Positions 53,595 through 62,049 of a stretch of DNA of 64,000 nt are shown piece by piece. Position numbers and translations under genes: made by a program. Source of the stretch: Arthrobacter_H sp030452125 (GTDB lineage: Bacteria; Actinomycetota; Actinomycetes; Actinomycetales; Micrococcaceae). The stretch lies in assembly GCA_052379645.1 (NCBI GenBank), contig JBQSYU010000001.1; one strand, given 5' to 3'. The notes beneath the pieces are model-generated. The model ran no database searches. It was not told the origin of the DNA and worked only from the letters and a program-made list of their open reading frames with translations. Positions within the stretch are counted from its first letter, which is position 1, and every line of letters starts with the position of its first letter.

Positions 53595-54359
53595 ATGCCC
53601 ACCAAACCAGCCACCGGTGTCCAATCAGTGGAGCGCGCCTTCGATTTGCTAGAACTCATCGCCCGGGCCGGCGGGGAATGCACCCTGAGTGAGTTGGCGG
53701 CCGAAACCCCGATGCCGCTGCCGACGATCCACCGGCTGCTGCGCACGCTGGTGGGCATCGGGCATGTCCGCCAGCTGCCCAACCGCCGCTACGCGCTGGG
53801 CCCGCGCCTGATCAGGTTGGGCGAGGTCGCCAACCGCCAACTGGGCTCGGTCGCGGCGCCGCTGTTGAAGACGCTCGTCAACGAGCTGGGCGAATCGGCG
53901 AACCTCTCGGTGCTCGACGGCGACATGATCACCTACATCAATCAGGTCCCCTCCCCGCACAGCGTGCGGATGTTCACCGAGGTGGGCCGCCGGGCCAACC
54001 TCCACGACACCGGGGCCGGCAAGGCGATCCTCTCGGTCATGGATACCGAGCGCGTCGACCGCCTGGTCGGCCAGGCCGGCATGCCGACCCCCACGCCCCA
54101 CAGCATCGGGACGTTAAAGGAACTCCACGCCGAGCTCGACCGCATCCGCAAGGCGGGCTATTCGATCGACGAGGAGGAGCAGGAGTTGGGAGTGCGTTGC
54201 TTCGCCATGGCCGTTCCGGGCGCCCCGACCCCGATGGCCGTTTCCATTTCCGGCCCGACCACCCGTGTCGATCGTGATTTCGGTGATCGCGCCGTTCCTG
54301 CCCTGCAGCGGGTGGCCGATGCCATCGCCACTGCCTTGCGCGGCTCCAACGGCTCCTAG
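53595..54359 (+). CDS. IclR-family regulator of the ureide/glyoxylate regulon (AllR-like)
   Basis: A 254-residue IclR protein. The HTH is at about residues 9-62 (VQSVERAFDLLELIARAGGE, then LPTIHRLLRTLVGIGHVRQL). The effector domain has the conserved LHDTGAGKAIL block (about 137-147), similar to AllR, which senses glyoxylate or allantoin. ATG 53595 follows AAGGAGAAACC. It is divergent from the malic-enzyme operon and placed between the two halves of the purine/ureide locus, so local control is very likely. Confidence 0.9.
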   Translation: MPTKPATGVQSVERAFDLLELIARAGGECTLSELAAETPMPLPTIHRLLRTLVGIGHVRQLPNRRYALGPRLIRLGEVANRQLGSVAAPLLKTLVNELGESANLSVLDGDMITYINQVPSPHSVRMFTEVGRRANLHDTGAGKAILSVMDTERVDRLVGQAGMPTPTPHSIGTLKELHAELDRIRKAGYSIDEEEQELGVRCFAMAVPGAPTPMAVSISGPTTRVDRDFGDRAVPALQRVADAIATALRGSNGS

Positions 54360-54370
54360 GCCCACGGCAC

Positions 54371-54442
54371 CGGCTGCGGGCCCGGCTGCGGGCCCGGCTG
54401 CGGGCCCGGCTGCGGGCCCGGCTGCGGGCCCGGCTGCGGGCC
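54371..54442. repeat. 12-bp tandem repeat, six copies, with a distal inverted copy
   Basis: Six perfect head-to-tail copies of CGGCTGCGGGCC begin 11 bp after the iclR stop. An inverted copy (GGCCCGCAGCCG) lies about 25 bp beyond the array near 54467-54478, so the last copy can pair into a large GC-rich stem. It is noncoding. Copy number is likely to vary between strains. Confidence 0.85.
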
Positions 54443-54554
54443 CGGGCTTCCCGCCTCGAGGCCCGGGGCCCGCAGCCGGTCAGCCAGGGCCCGCGCACTG
54501 CGACTGCGCCACCACGGCAGGATGATCCGGGGTTACAGAGCCGCATCGGACAAA

Positions 54555-54600
54555 GAACAGCCCGCCTTCACCAGGTTTCCCTGGTGAAGGCGGGCTGTTC
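54555..54600 (-). terminator. Terminator of the urate-oxidation operon
   Basis: Perfect 21-bp arms (54555-54575 and 54580-54600 approximately) around a short loop; on the minus strand the stem ends in TTCTTTG. It lies 28 bp after the permease stop. Confidence 0.8.
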
Positions 54601-54627
54601 TCATTCGTGGGGCGGCGGGGCCGGACC

Positions 54628-56355
54628 CTAGGCCCTATGGGCCCCGTGTTCCGAGGAACCCGTCTCGCCCTCGTCCTGCTCGTGGAGGGCGTCGGCACGT
54701 AGTTCCTGGCCAGCAGCCTCGGGCTGCGCGGCAGTGGCTTCCGTGGCACCGTTCTCACGCACGGCCTTGACGTTCTCGGCTTGGCGCTTGACCTCCTCCG
54801 GCTCCATGCCCTCGGGCAGGGCCGCAGGGATGCCTTCGGCCTCACAGGCCTTCACATGCTCGGCCATGACCACGGTGTACTCATCGACGCTGACCACCGG
54901 GATCTCGTCGCCGTCCACCGAGATCAGCTTGCCGGATTCGTAGTGGTCCCCGTCCTGCAGGCTGTGCACCTGGTCCTCACGGACCATACGCGGCGGGGAC
55001 GCAGCGAACACCGAGGCGTTCTTGGAAGGATTACCCAGCTTGAGCTCGTTGAACAGGATGTTCAACAGCACGGCCATCAGGGCTGCGGAGCTGATGCCGG
55101 AATCCAGGATCGTGGCCAGCCAGGTGGGGAAGGCATCGTAGAAGTCGCCCTTGACCACGGGGATCAAGCCGAAGGCCAGCGACGCGGAGACGATGATCAT
55201 GTTCATCCCCTTGTCGTAGTTGACCTTCGACAAGGTACGGATGCCGCTGGCTGCCACCGTGCCGAAGAGCACGATGCCGGCGCCGCCGAGTACGGGAAGC
55301 GGGATGGCTGCCACCACGCGCCCCAGGATGGGCAGCAGGCCCAGGACCACCAGGATGCCGCCGCCGGCAGTGACCACGAAGCGGCTCTTGATGCCGGTGA
55401 TGGCGACCAGCCCGACGTTCTGGGCGAAGGCACTCTGCGTGAACGTGTTGAAGAACGGTGCGACGAAGCTGGAGATCATATCGGCGCGCAGGCCGTCTCC
55501 GATGCGCTTGGAGTCGACACGCGTCTTGGCGATTTCGCCGACGGCCAGGATGTCTGCCGTGGTTTCGGTCAGGATCACCAGCACCACGATCGTCATGGAG
55601 ATGATGCCACCGATTTCGAAGACCGGCATGCCGAAGGCCAACGGCTTGGGGATCTCGAAGATGGGGCCGTCTCCGACCGTGGCGAAGTCGGCAATGCCGA
55701 CCGCCCAGGCCACCAGGGTCCCGATGACGATGGCCAACAGGATCGACAGGCGTGAGATCGCGGCATTGCCGACCTTGCTCAACAGGAGCACGATGAGCAG
55801 CGTCAACGCGGCCAAGCCGATATTGGCCAGGGAGCCGTAGTCGTCCGTCGTATCGTCGCCACCCATGGACCAGTTCGCCGCCACCGGGGTGAGCGAAAGG
55901 CCGATCATGGTGATGACCACACCGGTGACCACCGGCGGGAAGAATCTGATGATGCGGGCAAAGAACGGTGCCACAAGGAAACCGATGGCCGCGGCGACCA
56001 TGACGGCCCCGAAGACCGCTTGGATGCCACCATCACCCTTGACGATGGTGACCAGCGTCGCGACGGACGCGAAGGACGTGCCCTAGACCAGCGGCAACTG
56101 GGCGCCGAAGAAGGGGACGCCGACCGTTTGCAGGATCGTGGCCAGACCGCCGATGAACAAGCAGGATGCGACCAGCGGGGCCAGATCGGTGCTGTCCATG
56201 CCCGCGGCCGCGCCGATGATCAGTGGCGGAGCAATGATGCCGCCATACATGGTGAGCACATGCTGCAAGCCATAGGCGAGGGTGCGCCCCAGTGGTAGCT
56301 TCTCGTCTTCCGGACGGGCTACTGCTGTGGCGTTTCGATGTTGCTTGGCTTTCAC
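54628..56355 (-). pseudogene. NCS2-family urate/xanthine permease interrupted by an amber codon
   Basis: One continuous frame of 576 codons broken by TAG at 56083-56085. The N-terminal part has the TM1 motif LQHVLTMYGG (QH motif of NAT/NCS2 permeases), ending FFGAQLPLV; the next frame continues GTSFASVATLVTIVKG. The family motif there is LPLVQGxSF, so the stop replaces a highly conserved Gln by one C-to-T change (CAG to TAG). The rest, including later TM helices and the VTAGGGILVVLGL region, is intact, with a long acidic C-terminal tail. It follows urate oxidase in the operon and would import urate or xanthine. Without suppression only an internal start (ATG 56001) could give a product lacking the first helices. 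Confidence 0.85.
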
Positions 56356-56428
56356 GGCTGACCTCCTTGTGCACTTCCGTGAGGGCCGGGCGCCCGCAAT
56401 GCTGCGGGCGCCCGGCGTGTACTACCGC

Positions 56429-57349
56429 TTAGCAGAAGCCTGCGGCATTTTCCCAGATCGGGTGCGTGGGCGAAACGCCTTCACGCTGGATGGTTGCTTC
56501 AATGAGGCCGTACGGGCGATCCGCCGCGAAGAAGACCTCGTTGGGGTTGTCCTGGCCGAACGGCGACAGGTCCACCAGGAAGTGGTGGCTGTTCGGCAGC
56601 GAGAAACGGATTTCCTCGATCTCGGGATGCGTCTCGAGAACCAGGCGGCCCATTTCGTACATCGTCTGCTGCAGGGCCATCGAGTGGGTCTCGGCGAAGG
56701 CCTTGAGCAGCAATTCACGCACGGAGGCGTAGATGCCGTTGAAATCGGTGTCCTCCGAGGTCGAAGCCTCGGTGTTGTAGCGCCACCGGGTGTTGACATC
56801 CGTGGCGAGAACGCGCTCGGAGGTCTCCTTCAAGGTCGTGTACTTGTCGACCGGGAAGCCGTGGAACTCGCTGCCCGTGGACTTGAGCACGGTCAGTCCG
56901 GAGATGCCGGCCAGGATGCTCTTCTGTCCGTCGGCGATCTCCAGGATCGCCGTGCGGACCTCGCTCATGTTGCGCGAGAAGGAGTGGTCGTGGTCCTGGA
57001 TGCGGTCCCAGAAGTACTGTTCCGCGGCCCAGCGCCCACCGGTCACCCAATCGAACTCGGAGACGAAGTGGTCACCGAGACGCTTGATGAACTTCTCCGG
57101 GGACCCGACTCCGTCACGGGCGAAGCCATAGACGGTGTTCTTCTGCGTGTCGGTGGGGACGACGTGGCCGTTGTCTCCCTCGGTGTGCGCGGCTTCGAAG
57201 TCGCCGTGCAACTGCGAGGAGACGTTGAGGTCCTCGATCTCGTGGCGGGCGGTGTCGCGGGTGATCTTGACCAGGCGGACCTCGGCCTTGCCGTATTGAT
57301 TCTTTGCCAGGACGATCTTGGTGCTGGGCTTAGAAGCGGTGGTAGACAT
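56429..57349 (-). CDS. Urate oxidase (uricase)
   Basis: A 306-residue factor-independent urate hydroxylase made of two T-fold repeats. The catalytic Lys-Thr pair is recognisable: Lys in KNQYGKAEVRLVKITRD (about residue 17) and Thr in VVPTDTQKNTVYGFARD (about 63-79). Urate-binding residues lie in the FHGFPVDKYTTLKETSERVL segment. It oxidises urate to 5-hydroxyisourate with O2, no cofactor. ATG 57349 has GAGGGAGCTAGAC upstream, 2 bp after the HIU hydrolase stop. Confidence 0.95.
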   Translation of the reverse strand: MSTTASKPSTKIVLAKNQYGKAEVRLVKITRDTARHEIEDLNVSSQLHGDFEAAHTEGDNGHVVPTDTQKNTVYGFARDGVGSPEKFIKRLGDHFVSEFDWVTGGRWAAEQYFWDRIQDHDHSFSRNMSEVRTAILEIADGQKSILAGISGLTVLKSTGSEFHGFPVDKYTTLKETSERVLATDVNTRWRYNTEASTSEDTDFNGIYASVRELLLKAFAETHSMALQQTMYEMGRLVLETHPEIEEIRFSLPNSHHFLVDLSPFGQDNPNEVFFAADRPYGLIEATIQREGVSPTHPIWENAAGFC

Positions 57350-57351
57350 GT

Positions 57352-57708
57352 CTAGCTCCCTCGGTATGTCGAATATGCAAACGGGCTGATAAGAAGAGGT
57401 ACGTGGTAGTGCTGGCCTTCGTCGGCGATGACGAATCCCAGCGCGACCTCGGGGAAGAAGGTTTCCGTTCCCGTCTTCCCGAAGTAGGCCCCGGTATCAA
57501 AAGTGATTCGGTATTGCCCTACTTCAACCGCGACCGGCCCGAGGTTGTTGATCCGACCATCCTGGTCGGTGCTTCCTGAGCCGATTTCTTGCCAGCCGGA
57601 CGCCTGCTTGGCTTCCAGCGTGGCCTTGACACCGGAGGCGGGCCTCCCGGTCCCGGTGTCGAGAATGTGGGTAGTGATGTGACTGCGTTCGGACGCTGCT
57701 GCGCTCAT
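57352..57708 (-). CDS. 5-hydroxyisourate hydrolase (transthyretin-like)
   Basis: A 118-residue transthyretin-related protein. The N-terminal motif THILDTGTGRPASG (about residues 13-26) and the C-terminal catalytic YRGS tetrapeptide are both present, as is the HYHVPLLISPF strand with the active-site His. It hydrolyses 5-hydroxyisourate to OHCU. The start at 57708 is chosen because CAAGGAGC precedes it at proper spacing; a longer frame overlaps the upstream gene region. Confidence 0.93.
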   Translation of the reverse strand: MSAAASERSHITTHILDTGTGRPASGVKATLEAKQASGWQEIGSGSTDQDGRINNLGPVAVEVGQYRITFDTGAYFGKTGTETFFPEVALGFVIADEGQHYHVPLLISPFAYSTYRGS

Positions 57709-57776
57709 CGAATTGCTCCTTGGGATGGGTCGCTGGGTGCGGGGGCGGGCCAAAGACGGGGGCCCGGCGCCGATGC

Positions 57777-58292
57777 TTAGGTGGTGGCGAAGAGTCCGCG
57801 GAGACGCAACAGTGCGATCTCGCGCAATTGCACGGCGACCTCGGCACTCTCGGCCTCCTCGGAGTTCGCCTGGCGGCGTTCCAACTCGGCCAGGATCTCT
57901 TCCGCGCTGCGACCTGCAGCACGGATGAGGAACACCCGGCCGAACTTCTGCTCGTACTCCTTGTTTCCCTCCAGGATCCTGCGTGCCGTTTCCGACTCCG
58001 CATCCACCGCTGATTGTTCGTCCCGGCTGAGCGTGGCTTCGGCCGACTGGCCCTTGGCCTTCTCCCCGATGCGGGGGTGATGCGCCAAGGCGGCATCTAC
58101 TTCACCGGCACTGAAGGGGGTGGCCTCCGCTTCGGCGCGGGCGAGGAGGTCCTCGACCCCGGCATACGGCCGGTTGTCGACGACGCCCTGGATCCAGCGG
58201 TCGATGTCTGCGCAGGGGCGCAACGTGGCAACGGCCTGCTCGGCAGTGGCATTGTTGAATTCCTGGAGATCCATTGGTGTCAGCTCTTTCAC
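57777..58292 (-). CDS. OHCU decarboxylase
   Basis: A 171-residue all-helical protein of the 2-oxo-4-hydroxy-4-carboxy-5-ureidoimidazoline decarboxylase family. The active-site His is in the HHPRIGEKA motif (about residues 71-79); the substrate-binding helix has KFGRVFLIRAAGRS (about 115-128). It makes S-allantoin. The start is GTG 58292 with AAGGTGGAAG upstream; ATG 58274 is an alternative. It is first in the urate operon, downstream of the two-box motif at 58363-58402. Confidence 0.92.
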   Translation of the reverse strand: MKELTPMDLQEFNNATAEQAVATLRPCADIDRWIQGVVDNRPYAGVEDLLARAEAEATPFSAGEVDAALAHHPRIGEKAKGQSAEATLSRDEQSAVDAESETARRILEGNKEYEQKFGRVFLIRAAGRSAEEILAELERRQANSEEAESAEVAVQLREIALLRLRGLFATT

Positions 58293-58362
58293 AGTCAGAC
58301 TGCTTCCACCTTGGCGCTGAACACCCTTACCGTCGAGGGTTGGCCCTCAAGTTGACTCGATG

Positions 58363-58402
58363 TTTCTGTATGGTGGAATTTTTATTTCGTTATCTACTGT
58401 AA
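58363..58402. promoter_or_regulatory. Two-box motif upstream of the urate-oxidation operon, candidate IclR operator
   Basis: Box A TTTCTGTATGGTGGAA (58363-58378) and box B-like TCTACTGTAA (58393-58402) match the sites before hyi and malic enzyme. It lies 70 bp before the OHCU-decarboxylase start codon. Confidence 0.6.
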
Positions 58403-58571
58403 CCCCGCTCACATATCGATTGTCAAGACGCAGGGCGGATCATTCTTCACCCCTTCCGCCCGCCGGCGGCTTGACCTGGGCGCAGAACTTGCCGCGCCAT
58501 TCGAAAAAATCCCAGCACCCCTTGCCAGACCATCAAATCGAGTCCATACTTATTCCATATCCCAAAATAGT

Positions 58572-58590
58572 TTTTCCGACTACCGGAAAA
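58572..58590. promoter_or_regulatory. Perfect palindrome upstream of the small gene at 58613
   Basis: TTTTCCGACTACCGGAAAA has 7-bp perfect arms and ends in a box-B-like CTACCGGAAAA. It lies 22 bp before the ATG at 58613, so it probably overlaps the promoter. Control by the ureide IclR protein is possible. Confidence 0.5.
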
Positions 58591-58612
58591 CGAGCATATC
58601 GAGGAGGACCGC

Positions 58613-58813
58613 ATGACCACAGATCAGGATCGCCGGGACGACACCGGGCACCAGCCGCGGGTCAGCCACTCGACGCCACGCCCCTGCACCGAGCCCTTCT
58701 ACGCCGTCGGAGGCCTCGACCCCGACTTCGCCCCGCCGCTGCACACCCCCAGCAAGCCGGGCCTCTTCTCCCGGCTGGGCGCCAGCTGGCGCCGCGCCAC
58801 CACCACCCGCTAG
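58613..58813 (+). CDS. Small orphan protein, 66 aa, in the ureide locus
   Basis: A 66-residue basic, proline-rich protein with a central RPCTEPFYAVGGLDPDFAPP segment and a C-terminal basic helix (SRLGASWRRATTTR). GAGGAGGACCGC before ATG 58613 is a strong ribosome site. A perfect palindrome precedes it at 58572-58590 and a terminator follows at 58890-58932, so it appears to be a complete small transcription unit. No homologous family recognised; it is divergent from the OHCU-decarboxylase operon. Confidence 0.6.
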   Translation: MTTDQDRRDDTGHQPRVSHSTPRPCTEPFYAVGGLDPDFAPPLHTPSKPGLFSRLGASWRRATTTR

Positions 58814-59107
58814 GCGTTCACGGGCAGGACCGGGCAGAGGACCGGCCCCCAACGGAACCGGAGCGGCACAGACGATTATTCGGACAGCGAAGCGCTGGCC
58901 GGGGAGCACTCGACCCCGACCAGCGCTTTATTGCGTCCAGGGCACGGGCCCCGGCATCTTGCGGCGGGGCCCAGCGGGCAGCGACGATGACCCTTCGCGC
59001 CCCCTCCGACGGCGGTCCCCTCCACGAGGGACGCGGACCCGCCACCAGGACCCTCGCCCGACGCCAGCCGTCTGTCCCGTCGCCCACGCCCCTGCCCCCA
59101 CACATGA
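58814..59107. other. Intergenic stretch with the small-gene terminator
   Basis: Contains the hairpin at 58890-58932 and otherwise GC-rich sequence without a gene or repeat that I can support. Confidence 0.4.
58890..58932 (+). terminator. Rho-independent terminator of the small gene
   Basis: Arms AAGCGCTGGCCGGGG (58890-58904) and CCCCGACCAGCGCTT with one mismatch, followed by TATT. It lies 76 bp after the small-gene stop. Confidence 0.75.
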
Positions 59108-59143
59108 CACCGCCGCCCGCCCCCAAGGGGACGGGCGGCGGTG
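59108..59143 (-). terminator. GC-rich hairpin after aceE
   Basis: CACCGCCGCCCG (59108-59119) and CGGGCGGCGGTG (59132-59143) form a perfect 12-bp stem starting 10 bp after the aceE stop on the minus strand. There is no T-run, so it is only a probable terminator. Confidence 0.6.
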
Positions 59144-59153
59144 CTGACGGTCT

Positions 59154-61841
59154 CTATTCGGCGTTCTGGTCGAAGCCGTAGTGCTCGTGGGCCTGGCGGG
59201 CGACCGAGGCATCGATCTCCCCGCGGCGCGCCAGCATCTGCAGCGTGCGCACCACGACCGATTGTGCGTCGATCCCGAAGAAGCGTCGAGCCGCGGGACG
59301 GGTGTCCGAGAAGCCGAAGCCATCGGCCCCCAGCGTCGCGAAGTCGTTCGGGACGAACTGTCGGATCTGGTCCGGAACCTGACTGGCATAGTCGCTCACG
59401 GCGACCACCGGCCCCTGGGCCTCGGCGAGCTTCTCGGTGACGTAGGCCTGCCGCGCCTCGTTTTCGGGGTGGAGGAAGGAATCACGTTCGGCGGCGACGC
59501 CGTCGCGACGCAGTTCGTTCCAGCTGGTCACCGACCAGACATCGGCGGAGACGCCCCACTCCTCGGCGAGGAGCTGCTGGGCCTCCAGGGCCCACGGCAC
59601 CGAGACGCCCGAAGCCAGCACCTGGGCCTTCGGGCCCGCGGTTTGGGAGGGCGATAGGAGGTAGATGCCCCGCAGGACCCCCTCGACGTCCAGGCCCTCG
59701 GGCTCGGCAGGCTGCGCAATCGCCTCGTTGTAGACCGTGAGGTAATACATGACGTTGGGGTCTTCGTGCTCGCCCCCGTACATGCGCTCCAGGCCGTCCC
59801 TGATGATGTGCCCGATCTCGTAGCCGTAGGCCGGATCGTAGGTGACCACTGCCGGGTTGGTGGAAGCCAGGATCGGGGAGTGCCCGTCGGCGTGCTGTAG
59901 GCCCTCGCCGGTCAGCGTGGTCCGCCCGGCGGTGGCTCCGATGATGAACCCGCGGGCCATCTGGTCACCGGCAGCCCAGAAGGCGTCGCCGGTGCGCTGG
60001 AAACCAAACATCGAGTAGAACACGTAGACGGGGATCAACGGTTCGCCATGCGTGGCGTAGGAGGTCCCTGCCGCGGTGAAGGCAGCCACCGCGCCGGCCT
60101 CGTTGATGCCCGGATGGATCAACTGGCCTTGCGGGGATTCCTTATAGGCCAGCACCAGATCCCGGTCCACAGACAGGTATTCCTGCCCGCCGGGGTTGTA
60201 GATCTTCGCGGTCGGGAAGAAGGCATCCATGCCGAAGGTCCGGGACTCGTCGGGGACGATCGGGACCACCCGGTTGCCGAACTTCTTATCGCGCATGAGG
60301 TCCTTGAGCAGACGCACGAAGGCCATCGTGCTGGCCGCCTGCTGCTTGCCGGAACCGCGTTTGGCGACTTCGTAGGCCTTGTCCTCGGGGAGATGGACTT
60401 CTGCATGCTTGGTCCGGCGTTCGGGAACCGCCCCACCCAGGGCCGCCCGGCGATCCATCATGTACTTGATCTCCGGGGCGTCCATGCCCGGGTGGTAGTA
60501 CGGCGGGGTATACGGATCGGCTTCGAGCTGCTCATCGGTGATCGGGATCCGCAGCAGGTCGCGGAAGGCCTTCAGGTTGTCGGCCGTGAGCTTCTTCATC
60601 TGGTGGGTCGCATTGCGCCCCTCGAAGCTCGTGCCCAGGCCGTAGCCCTTGACCGTCTTGGTCAGGATGACCGTGGGCTTGCCCTTGAACTCGGTGGCGG
60701 CCTTATAGGCGGCATAGACCTTGTGGTAATCGTGACCGCCACGCTTGAGGTTCCAGATCTGGTCGTCGCTCAGATCCGCGACCATCTCCTTGGTCGCCGG
60801 GGTCTTGCCGAAGAAGTGCTCGCGCACGAATCCGCCGGATTCGGCCTTATAGGTTTGGTAGTCCCCATCGGGGGTGGTGTTCATGATGTCCACCAGGGAT
60901 CCGTCGACGTCCTTCTCCAGGAGGTCGTCCCATTCGCGGCCCCAGACCACCTTGATGACGTTCCAGCCGGCACCGCGGAAGAAGGCCTCCAGCTCCTGCA
61001 TGATCTTACCGTTGCCCCGCACGGGGCCGTCGAGGCGCTGGAGGTTGCAGTTGATCACGAACGTGAGGTTGTCCAGCTTCTCGTTGGCCGCCAGCTGCAG
61101 GAAGCCGCGGGATTCCGGCTCGTCCATTTCGCCGTCGCCCAGGAACGCCCAGACGTGCTGGTCGGAGGTGTCCTTGATGCCACGGTTCTGCAGGTAGCGG
61201 TTCGACTGGGCCTGGTAGATCGCGTTCGCCGGGCCGATGCCCATGGAGACGGTGGGGAATTCCCAGAAGTCCGGCATCGAACGGGGGTGCGGGTAGGAGG
61301 GCAGGGCATGGCCCTTCTTGGACTTCTCCTGCCGGAAACCGTTGAGGTCCTCTTCGCTCAGCCGGCCTTCCATGAAGGCGCGGGCGTACATGCCGGGGGA
61401 GGCGTGGCCCTGGAAGAAGACCTGGTCGCCGCCGCCGGGGTGGTCCTTGCCACGCCAGAAGTGGTTGAACCCGACCTCGTACATCGTCGCGGCACCGGCA
61501 TAGGTGGAGATGTGCCCGCCGACCCCGATGTCGGGGTGCTGGCCGCGGTGGACCATGATGGCGGCATTCCAGCGCATCCAGGCGCGGTAACGACGCTCGA
61601 TCTCTTCATCGCCGGGGAACTCCGGCTCACGGTCCACCGCAATGGTGTTGACGTAATCGGTGGTCTGCGGCCGCGGAACCTCCACGCTGCGGTTGGAGGC
61701 CCGTTCCCAGAGGCTGCCCATGATGTCCGAGGCGTGCCTCGTCCCCCTGGCCTCCACCAGACCGTCGAAGGACTCCAGCCATTCGGCGGTCTCCTCCGGA
61801 TCGGATCCGGCGGCGGTGGGCGAATCGTCGATGATACTCAT
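59154..61841 (-). CDS. aceE: Pyruvate dehydrogenase E1 component, homodimeric type
   Basis: An 895-residue alpha2-type E1. The ThDP motif GDGEMDEPESRGFLQ ending NCNLQRLDGPVRGN (about residues 238-285) and the conserved loops YYHPG and DESRTFGMDAFFP are intact; the length matches other actinobacterial AceE proteins. It decarboxylates pyruvate and acetylates E2, feeding acetyl-CoA. It stands alone, as usual in actinobacteria. ATG 61841 has GAGAGGCATGC upstream. The upstream region contains a GTGGAAGTTT element also found before hyi. Confidence 0.96.
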   Translation of the reverse strand: MSIIDDSPTAAGSDPEETAEWLESFDGLVEARGTRHASDIMGSLWERASNRSVEVPRPQTTDYVNTIAVDREPEFPGDEEIERRYRAWMRWNAAIMVHRGQHPDIGVGGHISTYAGAATMYEVGFNHFWRGKDHPGGGDQVFFQGHASPGMYARAFMEGRLSEEDLNGFRQEKSKKGHALPSYPHPRSMPDFWEFPTVSMGIGPANAIYQAQSNRYLQNRGIKDTSDQHVWAFLGDGEMDEPESRGFLQLAANEKLDNLTFVINCNLQRLDGPVRGNGKIMQELEAFFRGAGWNVIKVVWGREWDDLLEKDVDGSLVDIMNTTPDGDYQTYKAESGGFVREHFFGKTPATKEMVADLSDDQIWNLKRGGHDYHKVYAAYKAATEFKGKPTVILTKTVKGYGLGTSFEGRNATHQMKKLTADNLKAFRDLLRIPITDEQLEADPYTPPYYHPGMDAPEIKYMMDRRAALGGAVPERRTKHAEVHLPEDKAYEVAKRGSGKQQAASTMAFVRLLKDLMRDKKFGNRVVPIVPDESRTFGMDAFFPTAKIYNPGGQEYLSVDRDLVLAYKESPQGQLIHPGINEAGAVAAFTAAGTSYATHGEPLIPVYVFYSMFGFQRTGDAFWAAGDQMARGFIIGATAGRTTLTGEGLQHADGHSPILASTNPAVVTYDPAYGYEIGHIIRDGLERMYGGEHEDPNVMYYLTVYNEAIAQPAEPEGLDVEGVLRGIYLLSPSQTAGPKAQVLASGVSVPWALEAQQLLAEEWGVSADVWSVTSWNELRRDGVAAERDSFLHPENEARQAYVTEKLAEAQGPVVAVSDYASQVPDQIRQFVPNDFATLGADGFGFSDTRPAARRFFGIDAQSVVVRTLQMLARRGEIDASVARQAHEHYGFDQNAE

Positions 61842-62049
61842 GCATGCCTCTCTGACGTGTCCGGAACGGGTGACATTCCGCGGTCAACACCATCTAAAAT
61901 AAATCTCGCCTTGTGGAAGTTTCTTCTCACAGAGCAATATCAAGTGAACGCGGTCACGGCCACGCTGTCAATCCATCAACGAAATATTGATTCTCCATCC
62001 CGGTGGAACAACTATTGCCCACGCCCTCTTCCGGTGATGCACTTCTCCC

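Noticed and set aside
54371..54442. CRISPR array
   Set aside because: Units are 12 bp, contiguous and without spacers: a simple tandem repeat.
54265..54525. Plus-strand frame with repeated AAGP residues
   Set aside because: It is only the translation of the 12-bp tandem repeat in noncoding DNA, partly overlapping iclR.
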